Below, in pieces: positions 1 to 5,381 of a stretch of 9,026 bases of DNA. Source of the DNA: an uncultured Actinomyces sp. (GTDB lineage Bacteria; Actinomycetota; Actinomycetes; Actinomycetales; Actinomycetaceae). Under the pieces are notes generated by a model that searched no databases, was not told the DNA's origin, and worked only from the letters and a program-made list of their open reading frames with translations. Made by a program: the position numbers and the translations under genes. The stretch is from contig CALIZH010000245.1 in the NCBI GenBank assembly GCA_938028585.1, positions 1 through 9,026 of the forward strand, given 5' to 3'. How positions within the stretch are numbered: position 1 is the first letter of the stretch; every line of letters starts with the position of its first letter.

Positions 1-277
1 CACGGGCGGCGTGGACATCCACTCGGACGGCTCGGGCGACGCGAACGGCGACGCGGAGCCTGACCGTCTCGTCCCCCGCGTGAGGGAGGCATCTGACGCG
101 CCGAGCCCCGGCCTCGTATCGAACGAGGTCGGGGCCCAGTCTTGCGCGAACGCGCCCACGCATGCTCGTGATCGCCGGGAAAGTGTGCGAGAAACCGGCG
201 GCGAGCGGTCGCGTGGGCGCGTCCGTTTACACAGAACGTTCCAACAGAGAGCAATACTCGGAAGAAACAGTGACTAG
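1..277. other. Unresolved coding-like left edge
   Basis: The first ~160 bases have strong G/C enrichment at every third position, as expected of a gene in a high-GC genome, but the frame cannot be settled. One + frame is open from the left edge to a TAG at 275-277 and begins with an Asp/Gly-rich stretch (DIHSDGSGDANGDAEP). A second + frame stops at a TGA at 81-83, just before the hairpin at 105-135. A minus frame is open from about 268 off the left edge and shares the same wobble positions. The periodicity fades after about 160. This may be the end of a gene lying mostly outside the window, or a decayed gene. I recognise no family. Confidence 0.25.
105..135 (+). terminator. Possible hairpin terminator without U-tract
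   Basis: Arms at 105-117 (GCCCCGGCCTCGT) and 123-135 (ACGAGGTCGGGGC) pair over 13 bp around the loop ATCGA. The single non-Watson-Crick pair is a G-U wobble if the RNA is read from the + strand. No T-run follows. It would suit the 3' end of a + gene stopping at the TGA at 81-83, but that gene is itself uncertain. It could equally be a chance GC-rich palindrome. Confidence 0.3.
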
Positions 278-369
278 CGTAACAGCCGTCGGGTTGTCGC
301 GTGCGCGTTTGGGTGATCGATTTTCGGCGTATTTTCACTTCGCTCTTCGCGCCTTTTTCGACAGAAACG

Positions 370-393
370 ACCGGCCCTTTCGGGCGTTCCGGT
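370..393 (-). terminator. Weak hairpin downstream of the 410-681 remnant
   Basis: On the minus strand ACCG pairs with CGGT and GCCC with GGGC around a GAAA loop, with a 4-nt bulge (GAAC). It begins 17 nt beyond the stop codon of the minus-strand remnant (410) and is followed by T-containing sequence (CGTTTCTGTC). A role as that gene's terminator is plausible but the structure is imperfect. Confidence 0.25.
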
Positions 394-409
394 CACCAAC
401 GAGGGGTTT

Positions 410-681
410 TCATCCTTCGTCTGAGTCACCCGCGATGTGCCAGAACTGGAGGACGAACTTCTCCTCGTCCCAGTCGTCGTCGTGAATGTAGGAACCGTCG
501 AAGCGCTCGACCATTTCGGAGGCGCGGGTGCAGGCTTCGACGGCCTCGAGGATGCCGAGGGCGATGAGGGCACGACCCAGTCGGTGATGCAGAGCTTGCA
601 GGTGCCCGAGGTGACGTCCTTGCGGCACTCGCTGCCCACGCGCGTGATGCGCGCGCGAATCTGCGCCTTTGCCGCGCGCAT
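410..681 (-). pseudogene. Frameshifted small hypothetical protein remnant
   Basis: Two minus-strand frames meet near position 577. The upstream frame starts at ATG 681 and has G/C at the third base of almost every codon up to residue 35. It gives a basic N-terminus and a Cys cluster (SECRKDVTSGTCKLCITDW). The downstream frame takes over with similarly strong third-position G/C and natural-looking composition (GRALIALGILEAVEACT, then HDDDWDEEKFVLQFWHIAG), ending at TGA 410-412. Joining them needs one frameshift and would give a protein of about 90 residues. A GAGAAGG Shine-Dalgarno-like sequence lies about 8 nt before the ATG. I do not recognise the family. Alternatives are a sequencing error, or only the downstream frame being real, started from GTG 628. 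A full-length + frame (437-715) overlaps but has poorer third-position bias over 437-577. Confidence 0.35.
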
Positions 682-1140
682 GTCCTTGCCTTCTCTTTCA
701 TCCGATTGTGGGTAGCCGAGCAGGATACGGCAGGGGTGCTAAGAAGCGCAAGGACGAGCGCGGGTCCTTTGGCCGACCACCTCCACCGTCCGCCGCGGTC
801 GGCCAGTAGCCGACACAACCACCGCGTTTCTTCGCCCCTCTGGGTGCCAACTGCCAACCAATGTCCCCATACAGGCGCAACGAATGCACACCACAGAAGT
901 TGGGTTTACGTCTCAGTCGACCATCGACACTTGTAACTGAGCGTCGGCAAGGTATACTGCCGGAAGGAGTGGGAATCCCCCTGAACTAGTCTTGAAATAA
1001 TAGACCGTCAGAACGTTCGGGCAATGGGCCTCGCTCCTCATTTTTTGCGGGCGTTCTTCTTCGATTTATCCCGAGCCCACGCACTCGAGGAGGCGACAGA
1101 ACGTTTCTGATCGTCACTGATGGTGTTTGTCGCTACTGAT
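682..1140. other. Gene-free stretch
   Basis: No frame here combines a start, a ribosome binding site and sustained codon bias. A short minus-strand segment around 740-790 resembles a lipoprotein signal peptide (ALVLALLSTPAVSC) but runs straight into sequence with no coding character, so I do not call it. Base composition becomes less GC-rich after about 950. Confidence 0.4.
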
Positions 1141-1178
1141 ACAAGAAAAGGTGCAGCCGTAGGAACGGACTGCACCTT
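1141..1178 (-). terminator. Minus-strand Rho-independent terminator
   Basis: Arms at 1148-1160 and 1165-1178 form a 13-bp stem with a single A bulge (AAGGTGCAG...CTGCACCTT) and the loop AGGA. Read on the minus strand, the stem runs into CTTTTCTTGT, a U-rich tail, so it would stop leftward transcription. No nearby minus-strand gene clearly uses it. It may serve as an insulating hairpin. Confidence 0.45.
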
Positions 1179-1183
1179 GTGGA

Positions 1184-1213
1184 GGATCGTCCCCGCCTGT
1201 GCGGGGAGGCGAT
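1184..1213 (+). repeat. Solitary type I-E-like CRISPR repeat / hairpin
   Basis: The segment begins GGATCGTCCCCGCCTGTGCG and continues GGGAGGCGATC. It matches the usual form of actinobacterial type I-E repeats: GGATC, then TCCCCGC, a variable loop, then GCGGGGA. It is also a good hairpin (GATCG and TCCCCGC pair with GCGGGGA and CGATC, with a 2-nt GG bulge). No second clear copy lies one I-E period (about 61 bp) away, and no type I-E cas gene is in the window. It could be an orphan repeat from a lost array, or just a GC-rich palindrome. Confidence 0.3.
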
Positions 1214-1733
1214 CACCCTCGGGCGGATTCGATACCGCCGTGAGTAGGGCGATCCTGCTGTCCGACGCGAAGCGTATAGGGTGGACTGCCTTCTTGACCC
1301 CTACCTGCAGGTATCATAACGCATTTTCAATCAGTCCAACAGGAAATGCGAACGGTGGCACTACAGCGATGTACTGCATGGCCTCAAGCCCACTCGCGTG
1401 GAGAAAACAACGAGGGTGGCCCGCCTGCCCGGGGATCACTCCCAGGTGGGCTGGCTACCACCCTCATACGCAGCTTATCACTATTTCGGGAAGGACTCAT
1501 CCCCGCTCACAGGGAAGATTCTGATCAAACCAGTGTCATCAGGGAAGCATCGTTCGCACGTCCTTCTTGACCGAAACCAACCTTGAGGCTAGTTGACGCA
1601 GCGAGAGGATACTGTAGGGCGTCTGGTAACAGAGCGCTCAAAGGGAGTCGCTTCGACGGCTTCGGGTGCGGGACTGCCTTCGGCTTCAGGGTGTAAAGAC
1701 CCCATGTACCAAGAAGTCCTCTCACTTCCCTTT
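1214..1733. other. Gene-free stretch with small hairpins
   Basis: No coding region is supported. Two further segments look faintly like eroded type I-E repeats: near 1380-1408 (GCCCACTCGCGTGGAGAAAA) and near 1493-1521 (GGACTCATCCCCGCTCACAG). Their spacing from each other and from 1184 is not a multiple of 61. From about 1640 to 1710 there are several short stems (GTCG-CTT-CGAC, GCC-TTC-GGC, GGGT-GTAAAG-ACCC) leading toward the terminator at 1734. This would fit a small structured RNA, but I could not find a convincing promoter. Confidence 0.3.
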
Positions 1734-1762
1734 GCTCCTGAACTATGTTCAGGAGCTTTTCT
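1734..1762 (+). terminator. Rho-independent terminator upstream of the array
   Basis: A perfect 10-bp stem (GCTCCTGAAC, loop TAT, GTTCAGGAGC) is followed directly by TTTTCT on the + strand. It would stop rightward transcription about 50 bp before the first repeat, so the array is unlikely to be transcribed by read-through from the left and must use promoters in or next to it. Confidence 0.75.
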
Positions 1763-1810
1763 ATGCCAACTTTATTACGCAATTTCCGATCAAGGACTAT
1801 CTCAACTCAG
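1763..1810 (+). other. AT-rich flank before the first repeat
   Basis: These 48 bases separate the terminator from the degenerate first repeat and are richer in A/T than their surroundings. By crRNA polarity this is the leader position. No convincing -35/-10 pair is visible, and the damaged neighbouring repeat argues against it being the active spacer-addition end. Confidence 0.35.
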
Positions 1811-1846
1811 ACAGGGAATGAATCACTAATCCCCTTTGATACACTT
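1811..1846 (+). repeat. Degenerate terminal repeat
   Basis: This first copy differs from the consensus at positions 1, 3, 10 and 17 (ACAGGGAATG in place of GCTGGGAATC, and CACTAAT in place of CACCAAT). All changes lie in the 5' half, which in other copies pairs with tracrRNA. Bases 18-36, including the promoter motif, are intact. Nothing upstream of this repeat needs a crRNA handle, so loss of that half should be harmless. Degenerate end repeats usually mark the old end of an array. Confidence 0.95.
1835..1846 (+). promoter_or_regulatory. Repeat-embedded extended -10 promoter (first of 36 copies)
   Basis: The repeat ends TTTGATACACTT, which contains TG-A-TACACT, an extended -10 element (TG, one base, then a hexamer matching TATAAT at 4 of 6). 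The same motif ends every repeat. In Neisseria meningitidis type II-C arrays an extended -10 at the repeat end starts each crRNA inside the spacer. By analogy, initiation here would fall 6-7 nt into each spacer and leave a guide of about 22 nt. No -35 box is evident in the repeat. The role is inferred from motif position and the Neisseria precedent. Confidence 0.6.
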
Positions 1847-4086
1847 CCACACGCCCGCGCGTGGGATCCACTTGGCTGGGAATCAATCACCAATCCCCTT
1901 TGATACACTTTCACGGATTAATGGGATCGATGAGCGCGGCTGGGAATCAATCACCAATCCCCTTTGATACACTTAGGTCAGGCTGCTGAGAGTGGAGCGA
2001 ACGCTGGGAATCAATCACCAATCCCCTTTGATACACTTACGCAAAACAATTCATATGGGACAATGAGCTGGGAATCAATCACCAATCCCCTTTGATACAC
2101 TTCTGCTAGGCTTAAGACATCGGCAAGGGGGCTGGGAATCAATCACCAATCCCCTTTGATACACTTGTGTCGCGTCGTTCCACGCCCGGGAATCGCTGGG
2201 AATCAATCACCAATCCCCTTTGATACACTTTTGACCCCTTAACGACCGTCCCTAGCTCGCTGGGAATCAATCACCAATCCCCTTTGATACACTTCCACCC
2301 GAAGGCGCGTCGTCGCCACTGTGCTGGGAATCAATCACCAATCCCCTTTGATACACTTAACCCCCGTCCGAGTAACCATCAACGCAGCTGGGAATCAATC
2401 ACCAATCCCCTTTGATACACTTAGCGGGACGGCGGCTGTAATGATCCCGTGCTGGGAATCAATCACCAATCCCCTTTGATACACTTTGACGGGTTGAGGG
2501 GTCTCGGCGTGGCGGCTGGGAATCAATCACCAATCCCCTTTGATACACTTCGGCGCGACCATTACCGAAGTCCGCGAAGCTGGGAATCAATCACCAATCC
2601 CCTTTGATACACTTATTTCCGAGGCCAACCTCACCGCTAAGTGCTGGGAATCAATCACCAATCCCCTTTGATACACTTAGGGTCAGCGCCTGGGACTTGC
2701 GCAGAAGCTGGGAATCAATCACCAATCCCCTTTGATACACTTGTGTCGCCGGAATGGATCGGCCGCTTGGGCTGGGAATCAATCACCAATCCCCTTTGAT
2801 ACACTTGCGGTTGTAGAACGCGCCCACAATGCCGGCTGGGAATCAATCACCAATCCCCTTTGATACACTTGTTTCAACCTTGACGCGCTCCTGCGCGCGC
2901 TGGGAATCAATCACCAATCCCCTTTGATACACTTCAGTCTCACGACGCCGTCGCCTCCTACCGCTGGGAATCAATCACCAATCCCCTTTGATACACTTCG
3001 CGCACGGTGCGCGGTTCGTCGGTTTCGCTGGGAATCAATCACCAATCCCCTTTGATACACTTTGGAAATCCAGTCGAGGGAGTTTGTGTAGCTGGGAATC
3101 AATCACCAATCCCCTTTGATACACTTAGTCAGGAAGATGCTCACCAGGTGATGTGCTGGGAATCAATCACCAATCCCCTTTGATACACTTTCCGTGCGCT
3201 CGGAGCCCTGCGAGGCGTGCTGGGAATCAATCACCAATCCCCTTTGATACACTTCGCGAACGGTGCGCGGCTCGTCGGTCGCGCTGGGAATCAATCACCA
3301 ATCCCCTTTGATACACTTTCGTCTTGCCTGCGAGCTGGTCGATGCTGCTGGGAATCAATCACCAATCCCCTTTGATACACTTCCGCCGTCATGACTGTTC
3401 GACTCGTTCCGCTGGGAATCAATCACCAATCCCCTTTGATACACTTGGCATGATCAACGGCATTCGATCCATGGGCTGGGAATCAATCACCAATCCCCTT
3501 TGATACACTTCCGGTAATCTCCCAGTGGCGCGTCCCAGGCTGGGAATCAATCACCAATCCCCTTTGATACACTTGACCGACTCCGAGGATCGTGTCTTGT
3601 GTGCTGGGAATCAATCACCAATCCCCTTTGATACACTTGCAATCGAGCAGACACGCGGCGAGGTCAGCTGGGAATCAATCACCAATCCCCTTTGATACAC
3701 TTCGGGCCATCGTGGACGGTCTCGCCACCCGCTGGGAATCAATCACCAATCCCCTTTGATACACTTGCGCCGCGCTTGCGGTCCTCCAGGTACTGCTGGG
3801 AATCAATCACCAATCCCCTTTGATACACTTGCGACGGATGGGTTCTCATCAGGACCAAGCTGGGAATCAATCACCAATCCCCTTTGATACACTTTGCGTC
3901 GCGCACGCGCACAGGTAATCCGGCTGGGAATCAATCACCAATCCCCTTTGATACACTTGCGTCCTCGAGGGTGAGGCGTTCGCGCGGCTGGGAATCAATC
4001 ACCAATCCCCTTTGATACACTTCTCGCTCAGGACTTCGTCACCCTTGAAGGCTGGGAATCAATCACCAATCCCCTTTGATACACTT

Positions 4087-4132
4087 AGATCCCCTAGTTT
4101 TCCCTGAAATACAGAGGAAAACCAGGGGATCT
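4087..4132. terminator. Hairpin between the array and cas2
   Basis: Arms at 4087-4103 and 4116-4132 form a 17-bp stem (AGATCCCCTAGTTTTCC against GGAAAACCAGGGGATCT) around a 12-nt loop. The one imperfect pair is A-C when read from the + strand but a G-U wobble when read from the minus strand, so the fold favours cas-operon transcripts. It starts directly after the last repeat and ends 3 bp before the cas2 stop codon. It probably separates the convergent cas and array transcripts. No U-tract follows on either strand, so termination may be inefficient. If new spacers enter at this end, the same sequence would be the integration-side flank. Confidence 0.6.
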
Positions 4133-4135
4133 TCG

Positions 4136-4456
4136 TTAGAAAATCATGAGCTGCTCCGGCGAGCCACGCTCCTTCCGAGGCTTCGCGTTCTCAAAACGTA
4201 GTCCCGTCGCCCACTGCCGATCCGTCAGCGCCAGCACCCGCACCTGCCCACCCTCCGGCAAGTGAGTCTTGATCGCCCGCAGCGTCGCATGATCCTGACC
4301 ACCGGTCGGCCAATATTTCACGTACACGCTGAACTGCACCATGCAGAAGCCCCAGTCCAGCAGGTCATTGCGAAAACGCGTTGCCTCGCGACGCTGCTTC
4401 TTCGTCTCCACGGGGAGATCGAACATCACCAGGCACCACATCGCGTCATCCGCCAT
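4136..4456 (-). CDS. cas2: CRISPR-associated endonuclease Cas2
   Basis: Cas2 is a small ferredoxin-fold protein that dimerises and bridges two Cas1 dimers in the complex that integrates new spacers. The 106-residue product starts MADDAMWCLVMFDLPVETKK. This is the usual Cas2 first beta strand with the conserved Asp (D13) in MFDLPV, followed by a basic helix (KKQRREATRFRNDLL) and a strand containing MVQFSVYVKY. I chose ATG 4456 over longer frames because it places the MFDLPV strand at the N-terminus, lies 1 nt after the cas1 stop codon, and is preceded by a GGGGGA Shine-Dalgarno-like run 6 nt away. A longer reading of this frame back to 4618 would overlap cas1 and is unlikely. It is the last gene of the cas operon, and its 3' end faces the array hairpin. 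Confidence 0.97.
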   Translation of the reverse strand: MADDAMWCLVMFDLPVETKKQRREATRFRNDLLDWGFCMVQFSVYVKYWPTGGQDHATLRAIKTHLPEGGQVRVLALTDRQWATGLRFENAKPRKERGSPEQLMIF

Positions 4457-4457
4457 G

Positions 4458-5375
4458 TCAATCCCCCGCACCCACGGACGACGGACCCTGCCACGACAAC
4501 ACATTGAGACGATCGATGTCACCCTCCACGTAGCGGCCGAAAGACTGGGCCAAAGCCTCGGCAACGGCCGGGATACCATGACCGACTCCATCAAAGCGCT
4601 GCGACGCGGCAGCCACAAGAAGCTGCTTCACCGAACGATCCGAAGGAGACGCCGTGGGCGGGAGCTGCAGGGCGACCTCATCGATCGCCGGTCTAAATGG
4701 TTCGATCAAATCGTCGGCAAGGGCGAAGGCATTGCCTCGGCCTCGGTGGAATACTCCGAGTGCGGGCGCCAGCCCCGCCGCCAGAACAGCGCGCATCAGG
4801 TGCCCGCGCAGCACCGAATACCCGTAATCCAGACAGGCATTCGCGCCAATTAACTGCCCCGCCGCAGGCTGACGACCCACGCCCTTACCCAGAGTACGCG
4901 ACCAGTACAGCCGCGCCGCCTGGGCTTCCACGTTTCCAGGGTCGCCCGAACGAACCTGATCCGCAAAAGCGAGCAGTTCCCCGCTGCCCCGAATCTTGAG
5001 GTTTTCCAGAACCGATGCCTGTCCCTCGATCTTTGCACGAATGAGACGCGCCCATGCGTTCTTCTTACGCGGGAGGGAGACCTCCGCCTGCGCTCGGTGG
5101 CGGGCTGCTACTCGACCATGATCTGACCACGAGTAGCAGCCACCCTCCGGAATACCCCTCCAATCACAGAAGAGCACAGCGACATCCGCCTCGGCCAAAC
5201 GATGCAGAACAGCGGCGCTCAAAGTGACCTTCATGCCGACGAGGATGACTGCAACCTCGGCAACGGGAATGATCGTCGGCGCACCCTCACCAGGACACAC
5301 CTCGACCCCACCACGTGTTGATCGAAGCTCACCCTCGAATCCACACAGGTCGATCACACGCCACTGCTCTGCCAT
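4458..5375 (-). CDS. cas1: CRISPR-associated integrase Cas1 (type II)
   Basis: Cas1 is the metal-dependent integrase that joins protospacers to the repeat end during spacer acquisition, acting with Cas2. In type II systems Cas9 and tracrRNA also take part in choosing PAM-flanked protospacers. The 305-residue product has normal length: an N-terminal beta domain (about 1-75) and a C-terminal alpha domain. Visible metal-site residues are E150 (NVEAQAARLYW), H210 (GVFH) and E225, with D222 nearby (ADDLIEPFRP). The motif DYGYSVLRGHLMRAVLAAGL (183-202) is typical of the family. The ATG is 6 nt downstream of the cas9 stop codon and the gene ends 1 nt before the cas2 ATG, so the three genes are probably cotranscribed and translationally coupled. 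Only a weak ribosome binding site (GGAATAGG) is seen. It is intact, with no missing catalytic residue. Confidence 0.98.
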   Translation of the reverse strand: MAEQWRVIDLCGFEGELRSTRGGVEVCPGEGAPTIIPVAEVAVILVGMKVTLSAAVLHRLAEADVAVLFCDWRGIPEGGCYSWSDHGRVAARHRAQAEVSLPRKKNAWARLIRAKIEGQASVLENLKIRGSGELLAFADQVRSGDPGNVEAQAARLYWSRTLGKGVGRQPAAGQLIGANACLDYGYSVLRGHLMRAVLAAGLAPALGVFHRGRGNAFALADDLIEPFRPAIDEVALQLPPTASPSDRSVKQLLVAAASQRFDGVGHGIPAVAEALAQSFGRYVEGDIDRLNVLSWQGPSSVGAGD

Positions 5376-5381
5376 GACAAC

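Larger units (their letters stand above)
1811..4086 (+). CRISPR. Type II-C CRISPR array, 36 repeats and 35 spacers
   Basis: A 36-bp repeat, beginning GCTGGGAATCAATCACC and ending CCCCTTTGATACACTT, recurs every 64 bp from 1811 to 4051. That gives 36 copies and 35 spacers, each exactly 28 nt. I checked the unit starts by position through most of the array, and the total span is exactly 35 x 64. Internal copies read as identical; only the first (1811-1846) is degenerate. The crRNA strand is +, because the first 14 repeat bases pair with the anti-repeat of the tracrRNA at 8893-8906. This is opposite to cas9-cas1-cas2, which converge on the array. Most spacers are GC-rich and several read as open coding fragments, consistent with phages or plasmids of high-GC hosts. 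Spacers 19 (2999-3026) and 23 (3255-3282) match at 24 of 28 positions. Confidence 0.99.

Noticed and set aside
698..889. Lipoprotein-like signal peptide on the minus strand (ALVLALLSTPAVSC)
   Set aside because: The frame continues into sequence with no coding character and overlaps the better-supported frames of the 410-681 remnant.
966..985. GGGAATCCCC near 971 as a second tracrRNA anti-repeat
   Set aside because: It matches only the GGGAATC core of the repeat, is itself nearly palindromic, and has no nexus hairpin or terminator after it. The 8893-8906 site explains the pairing far better.
1120..1524. 134-residue + strand open frame
   Set aside because: It runs across the hairpins at 1148-1178 and 1184-1213. 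Its peptide (WRIVPACAGR) is the sort produced by translating CRISPR-like palindromes. There is no ribosome binding site or codon bias.
1525..1782. 85-residue minus-strand open frame
   Set aside because: It starts at a TTG without a good ribosome binding site, reads through the perfect terminator hairpin at 1734-1756, and shows no codon bias.
4457..4618. Longer Cas2 N-terminus
   Set aside because: The extra 54 residues overlap cas1 in another frame and do not resemble Cas2. ATG 4456 gives a standard Cas2.
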